From an uncultured Mucilaginibacter sp. (GTDB lineage Bacteria; Bacteroidota; Bacteroidia; Sphingobacteriales; Sphingobacteriaceae): DNA of 64,000 nucleotides. A program made the position numbers and the translations under genes. The stretch is taken from NCBI RefSeq assembly GCF_913773635.1, contig NZ_CAJYGQ010000003.1, positions 186,001 to 250,000 of the forward strand. Reading direction: 5' to 3'. The notes below the pieces were generated by a model that saw only the letters and a program-made list of their open reading frames with translations, was not told where the DNA came from and searched no databases. Below, one piece after another: positions 28,614-38,059 of this stretch (positions are counted from its first letter, which is position 1; each line of letters opens with the position of its first letter).

Positions 28614-30197
28614 TTGAGCGAGCATAGCCAACTGTTAAAGGAGATTGAGTTTTTAAAAGCCGAACGAAAGCTTTTAACGGAGCGTGTTGCCCTGCTTGAA
28701 TCGCAACAGGAAAGCAACAGCAGTACGGTTTTTACTGACCAGATGATGCTGCGTACAGTAGCTGATTATTTACCCGTAATGGTGTGGACTGCACAGCCCG
28801 ACGGGTTTGTTGACTTTGTAAACAAAGGCTACACAGAATACTGCGGGCAAACTATTGCAGAGGCATTAAGTGACGGTTGGGTTCATATTGTGTTTGCCGA
28901 TGACCTGGATGCTACTACAAGAGCCTGGCAAATGGCCATAGAAACCGGTAACGCTTATGAAATACAATACCGGTTAAAGCGTGCAAGTGATAATTCGTTT
29001 CGCTGGCATCAGGCCAGGGCCTTGCCTATAAGTAATGCTCAAGGGCAAACCATACAGTGGTTTGGCACCATCATAGATATACACGAGCAAAAGGAAACCG
29101 AAGCTGCAAAAGACGAGTTTTTAAGCATAGCCAGTCATGAATTGCGCACACCCTTAACAAGTGCAAAGGCGCTTATTGACTTAAGTAAACGAATGGCCGA
29201 TCCGGCTGAAAAGGTATTTCAATTTGTTGACCGTGCATCAGGGCAGCTTAAGCGTCTTGAAAGGCTAATTGCCGACTTGCTTGATGTATCAAAAATACAT
29301 GCAGGAAAGATGGTTTACAATAAAGAAAGCTTTGACTTTGCAGCCGTACTTCAAGACACCATCTCCCTATTACAGTCCACCGCCGGTAACCATCAGTTAT
29401 TACTTGAACAAAATGATGCCGTTACCATAACGGGTGACCAGGTGCGTATTGAACAGGTGATTAATAACCTTATTTCAAATGCCATCAAATATTCGCCTGA
29501 TGCCAACAAGGTTGTAATACGGTCGTCTGTACAGCATGATAACCTGGTAGTATCTGTGCAGGATTTTGGTATAGGAATAAGCGAAGAAAACCTCAACCGT
29601 ATATTTGACCGGTATTATCGCGCCGATAATAGCTATATGCGCTTTCAGGGCTTAGGGTTAGGATTGTACATAGCTGCCGAGATTATCAAAAGGCATAACG
29701 GCAGTTTATGGATTGAGAGTGAAGCAGGAAAGGGATCTACGTTCTATTTTTTATTGCCGCTTAATGGCAAACAATACTTTATAGATATAGATACCGACAA
29801 CCAAACCTTTTACAAAGGCAACTTCATAACTATAAACTACAACGAGCAAATGAACTGGCTTGATGTTAATTGGTTAGGTTATCAAAATTATGACTCGGTG
29901 AAAAAGGGTTGCCTCATTATGCTTGATCTGCTGCGAAAAAACAAATGCGCGAAGGTTTTGAACGATAACACACATGTGTTAGGAAACTGGTCGGAAGCGG
30001 CTGATTGGGGCGGCGAGTACTGGTTTCCGGCTATGCAGGAAGCGGGGCTTAAACATTTTGCCTGGATCTACTCTCCAAGCACCTTTAGCAGGCTTTCGGC
30101 ACATAAAAGCATCGATATTACCATGGGGAAGGTTACTGCTCAATTCTTTGACAGCCTTAATGAGGCCAAACAATGGCTTGCTGCTCAGGCCGGGTAA
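28614..30197 (+). CDS. PAS domain sensor histidine kinase with additional C-terminal domain (STAS/SpoIIAA-like candidate)
   Basis: PAS (WTAQPDGFVDFVNKGYTEYCG), H-box SIASHELRTPL, N/G boxes (NNLISNAIKYSP, DFGIGIS, GLGLGLYIAAEII), then about 130 extra residues after the ATPase domain. TTG start. Confidence 0.92.
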   Translation: MSEHSQLLKEIEFLKAERKLLTERVALLESQQESNSSTVFTDQMMLRTVADYLPVMVWTAQPDGFVDFVNKGYTEYCGQTIAEALSDGWVHIVFADDLDATTRAWQMAIETGNAYEIQYRLKRASDNSFRWHQARALPISNAQGQTIQWFGTIIDIHEQKETEAAKDEFLSIASHELRTPLTSAKALIDLSKRMADPAEKVFQFVDRASGQLKRLERLIADLLDVSKIHAGKMVYNKESFDFAAVLQDTISLLQSTAGNHQLLLEQNDAVTITGDQVRIEQVINNLISNAIKYSPDANKVVIRSSVQHDNLVVSVQDFGIGISEENLNRIFDRYYRADNSYMRFQGLGLGLYIAAEIIKRHNGSLWIESEAGKGSTFYFLLPLNGKQYFIDIDTDNQTFYKGNFITINYNEQMNWLDVNWLGYQNYDSVKKGCLIMLDLLRKNKCAKVLNDNTHVLGNWSEAADWGGEYWFPAMQEAGLKHFAWIYSPSTFSRLSAHKSIDITMGKVTAQFFDSLNEAKQWLAAQAG

Positions 30198-30266
30198 AAC
30201 ACTATATTAACTTATATCGGTAGCATTTACAACGTATAATGTAATGCACAAACTTTTAAACCGCTA

Positions 30267-33200
30267 CTACTGTAGCAAAAGCTTAAGGTTTATACCAAAA
30301 TTGGTAAAGGCGGTATTAAAGGTTTGCGAAGTGTAGGGCCGGGTAATGTTTGAATCGTAAAATATATTGAAGTTAAAGCGCTGATTAATTACATAATCAA
30401 TAGAGGGGCGAATGGTGATATTTTTAGCTCCTGATGATATCTCCGCGGTTTCTACATCGGCACGGTAAATCACAATCTTGTTGTCGCGCAGGGCAAAGTC
30501 AAACTTAAAGTTCAAATCATTATTGAGCTTAAAGTTGCTGAACAAGCCAAACGGAAAATGAAAGTTGCGTGTACGGTAACCAAATCCTACCACCATTATA
30601 TTCTCATTTTGCTGCGCTAACTGACTGTTAAGTACGCTTAAGCTAAGGGTACGGCTGTTGCGGTATTCGGCGCTAAGCGTCATGCTGTTTTTAAAACGCA
30701 CATCAACGCCTACAAGCGGCACAAACTGTTCAAAAAGCGTTACCTGGGTAAATTGATAAAACGGTAAGAAATCATTATTTACATCGCGCTCAACAGACGC
30801 GCCATTTACTTCACGGTAGCGGATGAGCGAATTATAGCTATTTACACTGTAGGTTGAACGGTAACCGTGGCGTAAATCAAATGAATCAAAAAAGTCTTTA
30901 AGCCAGCTTACCCGGCTCAATCCGTTATAGGTAATTTGCCAGTTTGGAATAGGTATCTGTGGAAACGAATTTAGCCCCGATTTACTCGCGTCTTTGCCAG
31001 CATAAGCGGTTAAGAATGAATTTACCAGTACATCCTGCTGGTTAGGTCCGTACCCATCGGCATAGCCATTGTTACCAGCGCCGGTGGCGTTGCTGTTTTG
31101 TGCAGCTAACCGCTGCGATATAATTTGCCGGTTGTTTAAAAGTTGTTGAAAAGCCGCAGAGGTATTATTCAATCCCCTGTCGCGGCTGAATGCGGTACCT
31201 ATTGAAAGGAATGATACACTGTAAGTACCGGATGTTATAGGGCTTTGGTCTTCAAAATTATTAGTGGCCGGATTGAATTTATAGTTAGTTTGAAAATTAC
31301 GATCGCGCGTGCGGAAGGCTGTAAGCTCGATATTTAAATCGGGTATTGGGCGTATGGTGCTGCGCAGGTGCATATCCTCATTTAGCGTGGTTGTGTATAA
31401 TTGATTTTGCAACGTATCGCGGCTGAGCCATCCATTTGCAACGGCTCTTGAACGTAAATCGGCCTGGCTGCCTAATAAAAATCCTATACCTGGCGCGTTT
31501 GCGCTAAAATCCTGTCCACCAAAGCCGGTTGTTGGCAAATATCCGGGTAAAAATGTTCCTTGTGTGCGCGTATAGGTTGCGCCCAGATTTTTTACGCTGG
31601 TTAGCAAATTCACTAAAAACTTTCCGCCACCTTTAGCATCGGCATTATTAAACTTACGTATGGCACTAAACTTATTATACAAATTGCTCAGGTTAAGGGT
31701 AGGGTTGAGTTGAACCGAACGTGAGTTTTGTATGGTATTGCCCACATCATAAGCTGCATTATCAATAGCAAATTTAGGTTGGGTTTGCCAGTTAAAATTG
31801 GTGCTGTAACGTGCAATGGCACTTACCCAATCAAATCCCGGTATTTTACTTATAGGTAATGTATAGTTAAAGTTAATGGTGTGATTATAGTTGGTAGTAC
31901 GGCCTAAACGTTTAAGGTTTTCCCAAAGCGTATCACGCTTCATTCCGTTTATACGACCGGCAGGCTCATCAATAACACCAAGGTTGGTGGCATCAATATC
32001 CATTTGCAATGATTTGGTTAAATTCCAGCCTATACCATAAACACGGGTAACGTTGAAGTTTTTGTTAAACGTTGTGGTAGGTATGGGCAGGTAATTATTA
32101 GGGTCGTTGTTACGCAGGGTGTTTTCTGAATAAAACCTATCAAAACTAATGGCAAAATTTAACCTTGAAGGAAGAATGCTGAAGTTAAAATCGCGCAACA
32201 GGTTCAGCATGTTGGTTTTTATTACTTTTTCTAAAGGCGTATAATACTTTGCCTGGTTAAGATAATTGTAAGCCAGGGCAACCTTGTATATCTTTTGAAT
32301 ATCGTTCTCGGTAATGAAGTCATGGTGCTCATACTCAGAGTAAGCATATGTAGCGTTAAGGTTCTCTACATCCCACAATTTGGCCGGTGCTGCCTGGTTT
32401 GATTTTGACTTGTGTACGTTGGTAAAGTTTATGCTTTTGCGCATGGTATAATCTTGCGCTACACGTTTTATCTCATCTTTTTTCTCCTGCGTTGGTGCAT
32501 TAGCAATAGCAGTCTTTAACTCAACATCGGGTTGTGCCGGGTTAAACTGCGGCATAGCTACCTGTTGCGATACGTTTACATACATTGGTATGCGCATACC
32601 GGTTTTAGCCGGGAAAAACTTACCTAACTCTAAACTGCCGGCCATATCAAAAGTGTGACTATCATGACGGCTACGCTCGCTTACGCGCTGCTCAATTGAT
32701 CCAAAACCAATGGTAGTTTTGCTGCCAGCCAACGTAATGTCGGCAAAATCGGCAAGTTTTGCGTTTAGGCGTGCAGTTGCAGCCCAGCCACCACGCTGGT
32801 CAAAATCGGTAAGGCGTAGTTCGTTAAACCACACAATGGCATTTTTATCGAACCCGCCCGATTGCCTGTACGGGTTACGTATACCCAGCATAATAGCCCT
32901 CAAGCGGCTTAAATCGGGCTGACCCTTAATGGTTATTTTATTGTTACCATCGGTTACCGTGAAAGGAATATTTATTGATGCAAGCTGTCCGGCTGCAATG
33001 GCGTTATCGCGCGCAAGCTTAGCGCGGGTAAGTGCGGCCAGCTCAATGTCCATGTTATTGGCAGCAGGCCATATAGCACTGGCATCTGATGTGCCGGGGC
33101 GGGTAATTTTCAGCGGAACCTCGTACTCATAGTAGCTATCCTGGTAATCGACACCTAAACGTATAAAAGCGCTTAGGTCGTTATCGTTAAGCTGTTCGCC

Positions 33201-36200
33201 TTCGGCATGTACAAAGAGTTGTAAACGTTTGTATGAGCGTAAGTCATTATAAAACGTACGGTATGCAGCCCGCGAGTAACCGTTACGCAGGTTGGTAACA
33301 TTTAAAGATAAAGATTGCTCATTAAGGCGCGTATCAGTACGGAGGTTATTGTAATCACGCTGACGCTCAATACCCGGAGGCAGCACATAAGGTATTGGCG
33401 AACGATTGCCATTAGCCTCCAGGTTTACTGCCTGTACATTTAGTACCGAAGCATCTAAAGGTGGATTGATGAGCGCAGGGTCGGCAATAACCTTGGTAGC
33501 ATTGTTTTCTACATTATAACCACGCCATTCGCCCCTTACCAGTTGAAGGGTACCCATACGCAAAACGGCGGTATCGGCAAAGTTGGTCATAAACATACGC
33601 ATGTAACGTATGGCCTTAAAATCCTGAATATTTCCCTCGCGCGAGTTATAACCAGCAATAGGAACCCTAAACTGGTACCAGTTAACACTTTGCGTGGTGC
33701 CATCAGGCAAACGCACTTGTGCGGTAACACGATCGTTAATAAAGTTTTGACCGATTACCATATCCTGCGGGCGGATGGATACTTTGTATTGGAAATACTC
33801 GTCGGCCTGGCTCATGCTGTTATCTCTGTTCAAATCTTCCCCGTCAGGAAAAGATGTGGAGGCCGAGGTAGATACGCCAAGTTCGGTTTGTGACTGCTCC
33901 GCTGTTTTAGAGTTGCCCTCAGTTCCGTTGTATTTACTGTAGCGCTGCAAGATGCCGGCACGTGATTGATCTAGTTGTGGTCCCTGGTAGTACTGGTAAT
34001 TATCTGAAGAAGGGTCGGCCGCAAGTGCGTTGGCCGCTGCCGGGCTTAACTGAGACCTTAACTGCTGTACAAAGCCAGAAAATTTAGTTTGCTCACCGGC
34101 ATCATTCAAACCATCTAAACCTATATCCTGCAGCCGGCGTGCATCTGGGTTATTGTCAAAAGCATTAATTACGGGTTGCAGGCGGGGTACGCGTCCCCAA
34201 ACGGTTTCGTCGGTTCCGTTAGCACTGCCATCAGGAGGTAAGCCGTTCTCTACAGACTTACGGCCGTCTTTCAAAATATCTTCAGATATGCTTCCAAGGT
34301 TTAAATATAAATCACCCCCTTGCGAGTTGGGTTTATAAATGAACGGATCCATCATCCAAAACTCAATATACTGAACGTTGAGCGATTCAAAATCATTAGT
34401 CTCCAGCTTACGGAACATGCCACCCCAACGGCTGCGTGGATTTTGCAGGGTACCATCAGGATTGATGCCCGTTGTGGTATAATTGTACTGACCGCGTGTG
34501 TTTGGGTAAAAAGCTAAATCGAGAGTGGGTAAAATTAACGGCTGCCCCGTTACCGACTGCCGGTAGGGTAGTACTTCGGTTTCAAGCACCTGGCGCACGT
34601 AATGGTTTGATAAATCGGCGCGTGTTAAATTGAATTGAGCGGTTGATGTATAAAATATGGGGTCGATGTTGTAAAAGGCTAAACGGGCGCGGTTATAACC
34701 GTAGCTTAAGTCATTAAACAGCCGCGACTCGTTAAACAGCTGCGGTGTTCCTGATATTTGCCAGCCAAGTGCACTTTTAAGGTCAATTACTGATTGGCTG
34801 CTTTCAAAATCATCAAGATATGACGTTCCGTTTTTTGATCCTGCAAAATTTATGGCACGCGGGCTGCCCGGCATTAACTGGGCAAATTCGCCCGAAAAAT
34901 TGATGTATGACGGAACTTTAGTGTTAATGAGCGGCAAACGATCAATAATACGAGTTAGCCAGCGCGACTCGGAACTGTAATTTACGTCGAAACCGGCAAT
35001 GGTGTTTGAAACCGACTCTTCGCCAATAATTTGCTTTTGAGTGAGAGGCTGCTCAGACAAGTGCATTATAGTGGCACCTAAGTTAAGCTTGGAGTTGGCC
35101 CTATAATCAAACCTTGAGCCGTACAGAGTTTTTTGCTGTACGCCAAAAAGCTCATTATTTTCGATGTTAACGGTAATGGGTTGACCTGATGATAGCAGCG
35201 ATTGGTTAAGGATGCGTATGCGGCCAATGCTATAATCAACCGTAAAATCGGCTCCCTCCTGCAAGCGTAAAGCTCCTGCGTTAACTACTACCGACCCTTG
35301 AGGTATGTTCACTGCGTTTAATTGGTACTCTGAGCCGGATTGTGACGTGTAAGTACCCCTGATTACATAGCGGTTGAGCTGAGGAAAATATTGTTGAGCA
35401 ATGGTACGTACCGAGTCATACAGCGGCTGGTAAACATAACGGCTTTGCAGGTTAGGGCTGTTTGATAACCGCCGGGCCAAATCGCTGCCGAAGGGCTCAA
35501 TGGTTGGGAACATAATGCGCCCGTTTTGCGAATCAATGGTAATACCTTCCAGAAAGTCAAAGTATCCATCAGGTCGCTTATCATTTTGCTGGTTAAGGTT
35601 ATCAAGGTTGGTAAGCTGAAGCCAAAGTTTGCCGCGTACGGTTGTATCACCTTCGGTAAGCAGTGGCTTTTCAATGTTTGATTGGTCGTCAACCCGCGCA
35701 ATGGTCATCCTGAAATTTACCGGACTAACCTGGTAAGCACCTAATGAGTAAATGTTTTTCATCATCAGGTCCCAGGTGGGCAGGTTGGTTTTCAATATCT
35801 CATTCTTCAGCATCTTTACATAAAGTGCCTTAGGGTTTACTGCATCAACCGGTATATCGTTTGAAAATTCGCCTACCTGATATTCCCTGCCGTTATAGGT
35901 GTACCGGTAGGCCACGGCCAACACCTCATCGTTGTTCAAAGGGTAGTTAAGTGATATATAACCTAATTGCGCATGCAGGGTGTATTCGCGCGTGGTAAGC
36001 TTACGTGCATAAGGCAGCTTTACGTAATTATCAGTAGCACCGGTAGCCTGAAAGAATGTGGCAACGTCATTTGAGTTTGTTAAACGGCCTTGATTGGGCA
36101 AAGCTTGCAGGTTTTGAAGCAAATTGTTTGATTGCTGCGTAAACCCCGGGCCAATGAACCCCGCCGGCAAGCCCGAAGTACCACCCTGAACGCGCACAGT

Positions 36201-37301
36201 ATTGTAAGGGCGGTTTTCGCCTAAATCAAGTAAACCTATAATATCGCGTGAATCGGTAGTGGAATTGGTACGGTTGGTAGTCCAAACCTCTACACGCGTT
36301 ATCGTAACGTTTGAGCTGATAATAGGAATGTTAGCAAGCGCTTTGTTATAATTATCTCTGAAGTACTGCGCCAGGAAAAAGTGACGGTTGGCTTCATAGT
36401 CGGCCGGAGTAAGCCTGAACTCTCCTTGCTGTGAGCCGTTGGTTATAGTAATGGTTTTGGCCTGCGAGCGCTGCTGCGAAAAAATACTGGTAACATCCAA
36501 TTTGCCGAACTTCATTTTGGTTTTTAAACCAAATAAGGCTTGGCTGCCACGAATTAGCGACGTGTTAAGCGGCATACTCACGGTACCTGCTTCTATTTTT
36601 TGAATGATTTCATCGGGGCGGCCGGTATAATCCAACTTAACCTGGTTTTCAAACTGAAACTGGGCATCAGTATTGTAGTTTGTAGCCAGTTTAAGCTTAT
36701 CACCAATAGCACCCGTAATGTTCATTTGAATGCGCTGATCAAAATTAAAATTGAACTGTTTGCGCTGGCGGGTATTAAACAGCGGATTTTGGTTGCTGTT
36801 TACCTGTCCTGCAAATATGAGCTGGGCTGACCCCTGCGGACGGATATCAATAGTATTACTGCCAAATATTTGCTCAAACGTACGGCTGCGTACCTTTATT
36901 TGCGGTATAAAGCCCGGTTGCTGTGAGTCATAGGCATATTTATCAGCCAGCTCCCGAAAGTATTCGCGGCGGTTTTGTTGTTGGGTAAGTTGCAGGTACT
37001 CGGTGAACATTAAATAACGCGGTGCCCGGTACATAAGGTTACCCACCTTTTCAATAAGCACATAACGGTTGGTAGCTGCATCGTACTGTATAACCCGCTC
37101 AAGGTTTGGCGGATCGGGCATGAAATCTCCCTGCCTCACACGAGCGTTGCGTGATTGCGGCTTTTTGTAAGGTACCTTAATGGTAAGTGAGTCTTTAGAA
37201 TTAGGCGTAACCTGGGCAAAAAGAGGCCTCATCCCGCCACAGGTTAACATCAACAATCCCACTAAAACACTTGCAGCAAATTTGTTTACCGAGCTTACCA
37301 A
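30267..37301 (-). CDS. sprA: SprA-like cell-surface/T9SS translocon protein, 2344 aa
   Basis: Very large protein with SprA-type signatures (PNLERVIQYDAATNRYVLIEKVGNLMYRAPRYLMFTEYLQLTQQQNRREYF; IDIRPQGSAQLIFAGQVNSNQNPLFNTRQRKQFNFNFDQRIQMNITGAIGDKLKLATNYNTDAQFQFENQVKLDYTG). Confidence 0.95.
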   Translation of the reverse strand: MVSSVNKFAASVLVGLLMLTCGGMRPLFAQVTPNSKDSLTIKVPYKKPQSRNARVRQGDFMPDPPNLERVIQYDAATNRYVLIEKVGNLMYRAPRYLMFTEYLQLTQQQNRREYFRELADKYAYDSQQPGFIPQIKVRSRTFEQIFGSNTIDIRPQGSAQLIFAGQVNSNQNPLFNTRQRKQFNFNFDQRIQMNITGAIGDKLKLATNYNTDAQFQFENQVKLDYTGRPDEIIQKIEAGTVSMPLNTSLIRGSQALFGLKTKMKFGKLDVTSIFSQQRSQAKTITITNGSQQGEFRLTPADYEANRHFFLAQYFRDNYNKALANIPIISSNVTITRVEVWTTNRTNSTTDSRDIIGLLDLGENRPYNTVRVQGGTSGLPAGFIGPGFTQQSNNLLQNLQALPNQGRLTNSNDVATFFQATGATDNYVKLPYARKLTTREYTLHAQLGYISLNYPLNNDEVLAVAYRYTYNGREYQVGEFSNDIPVDAVNPKALYVKMLKNEILKTNLPTWDLMMKNIYSLGAYQVSPVNFRMTIARVDDQSNIEKPLLTEGDTTVRGKLWLQLTNLDNLNQQNDKRPDGYFDFLEGITIDSQNGRIMFPTIEPFGSDLARRLSNSPNLQSRYVYQPLYDSVRTIAQQYFPQLNRYVIRGTYTSQSGSEYQLNAVNIPQGSVVVNAGALRLQEGADFTVDYSIGRIRILNQSLLSSGQPITVNIENNELFGVQQKTLYGSRFDYRANSKLNLGATIMHLSEQPLTQKQIIGEESVSNTIAGFDVNYSSESRWLTRIIDRLPLINTKVPSYINFSGEFAQLMPGSPRAINFAGSKNGTSYLDDFESSQSVIDLKSALGWQISGTPQLFNESRLFNDLSYGYNRARLAFYNIDPIFYTSTAQFNLTRADLSNHYVRQVLETEVLPYRQSVTGQPLILPTLDLAFYPNTRGQYNYTTTGINPDGTLQNPRSRWGGMFRKLETNDFESLNVQYIEFWMMDPFIYKPNSQGGDLYLNLGSISEDILKDGRKSVENGLPPDGSANGTDETVWGRVPRLQPVINAFDNNPDARRLQDIGLDGLNDAGEQTKFSGFVQQLRSQLSPAAANALAADPSSDNYQYYQGPQLDQSRAGILQRYSKYNGTEGNSKTAEQSQTELGVSTSASTSFPDGEDLNRDNSMSQADEYFQYKVSIRPQDMVIGQNFINDRVTAQVRLPDGTTQSVNWYQFRVPIAGYNSREGNIQDFKAIRYMRMFMTNFADTAVLRMGTLQLVRGEWRGYNVENNATKVIADPALINPPLDASVLNVQAVNLEANGNRSPIPYVLPPGIERQRDYNNLRTDTRLNEQSLSLNVTNLRNGYSRAAYRTFYNDLRSYKRLQLFVHAEGEQLNDNDLSAFIRLGVDYQDSYYEYEVPLKITRPGTSDASAIWPAANNMDIELAALTRAKLARDNAIAAGQLASINIPFTVTDGNNKITIKGQPDLSRLRAIMLGIRNPYRQSGGFDKNAIVWFNELRLTDFDQRGGWAATARLNAKLADFADITLAGSKTTIGFGSIEQRVSERSRHDSHTFDMAGSLELGKFFPAKTGMRIPMYVNVSQQVAMPQFNPAQPDVELKTAIANAPTQEKKDEIKRVAQDYTMRKSINFTNVHKSKSNQAAPAKLWDVENLNATYAYSEYEHHDFITENDIQKIYKVALAYNYLNQAKYYTPLEKVIKTNMLNLLRDFNFSILPSRLNFAISFDRFYSENTLRNNDPNNYLPIPTTTFNKNFNVTRVYGIGWNLTKSLQMDIDATNLGVIDEPAGRINGMKRDTLWENLKRLGRTTNYNHTINFNYTLPISKIPGFDWVSAIARYSTNFNWQTQPKFAIDNAAYDVGNTIQNSRSVQLNPTLNLSNLYNKFSAIRKFNNADAKGGGKFLVNLLTSVKNLGATYTRTQGTFLPGYLPTTGFGGQDFSANAPGIGFLLGSQADLRSRAVANGWLSRDTLQNQLYTTTLNEDMHLRSTIRPIPDLNIELTAFRTRDRNFQTNYKFNPATNNFEDQSPITSGTYSVSFLSIGTAFSRDRGLNNTSAAFQQLLNNRQIISQRLAAQNSNATGAGNNGYADGYGPNQQDVLVNSFLTAYAGKDASKSGLNSFPQIPIPNWQITYNGLSRVSWLKDFFDSFDLRHGYRSTYSVNSYNSLIRYREVNGASVERDVNNDFLPFYQFTQVTLFEQFVPLVGVDVRFKNSMTLSAEYRNSRTLSLSVLNSQLAQQNENIMVVGFGYRTRNFHFPFGLFSNFKLNNDLNFKFDFALRDNKIVIYRADVETAEISSGAKNITIRPSIDYVINQRFNFNIFYDSNITRPYTSQTFNTAFTNFGINLKLLLQ

Positions 37302-37319
37302 TGGTATTAAAAGCTGTAA

Positions 37320-37904
37320 TTATAAACTTTTGAGAGCCGATTTAATTAGTTGTTCCACCGTTAAAGTTTCGGTGTTTTTACCTATTTCTGCGTCGAGTAC
37401 CTTCTCGGCTGCGTTACGGGCAAAACCCAGCATAACCAGTGCAGAAAGTGCCTCATCTTTAACCGTATTGTTGGCCGGCATGCTTATGAGTGTATCCGGT
37501 CCTTCCTTTCGTAATTTGTCCTGTAACTCCAGTATTACCCGCTGGGCCGATTTGGGTCCTATACCTTTTATGCGTTGTATTTGGGTAACGTTTCCTTTTA
37601 CTATAGCGGTTTGTATTTCTTCGGGCGTAATGGATGACAGCATCATGCGCCCGGTGTTTGGGCCAATGCCCGATACCGAAATTAAATGAAGAAACAGGCG
37701 TTTTTCACCTTCATCGGCAAAACCGTAAAGCGTGTGACCATCTTCCTTAACATGCAGCCATACAAATAGCTTGCAGCGTTCGGTATCGCCCAGTTTTGAG
37801 AAAGTGTTTAATGAGATGTTTATGTGATAGCCTACCCCGCCAGCATCAATCACCACATAGGCCGGGCTTTTAAAAGCCAACTTGCCATCAATGTATGCGT
37901 ACAT
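37320..37904 (-). CDS. ruvA: Holliday junction branch migration protein RuvA
   Basis: MYAYIDGKLAFKSPAYVVIDAGGVGYHINISLNTF; HhH motifs (ISVSGIGPNTGRMML, IKGIGPKSAQRVILEL). Confidence 0.96.
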   Translation of the reverse strand: MYAYIDGKLAFKSPAYVVIDAGGVGYHINISLNTFSKLGDTERCKLFVWLHVKEDGHTLYGFADEGEKRLFLHLISVSGIGPNTGRMMLSSITPEEIQTAIVKGNVTQIQRIKGIGPKSAQRVILELQDKLRKEGPDTLISMPANNTVKDEALSALVMLGFARNAAEKVLDAEIGKNTETLTVEQLIKSALKSL

Positions 37905-37913
37905 GTATAATCA

Positions 37914-37964
37914 ATAAGTGTGTGTTTATTATTTTTCGTTAAAAATAATAAAACATACGCTTAT
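37914..37964. repeat. AT-rich imperfect hairpin upstream of ruvA
   Basis: ataagtgtgtgtttattattttt / aaaaataataaaacatacgcttat; 23 pairs including two G-U (as + strand RNA) and one bulged A, loop cgtt. Confidence 0.6.
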
Positions 37965-37984
37965 ACGGCGGGCTTGTAAAAAAG

Positions 37985-38015
37985 ATTTAGGCCTATCTGC
38001 AAGATAGGCCTAAAT
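37985..38015 (-). terminator. Terminator of maeB
   Basis: atttaggcctatct-gca-agataggcctaaat, 14-bp perfect stem followed on the minus strand by cttttttac. Confidence 0.75.
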
Positions 38016-38059
38016 GACTTTAAATTGATAATAAATATAAGTGCTAAACCAGCGGAAGC

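Noticed and set aside
37180-37689. 169-aa plus-strand ORF over ruvA and the sprA 5' end
   Set aside because: Antisense to two well-supported genes, with no recognisable domain.
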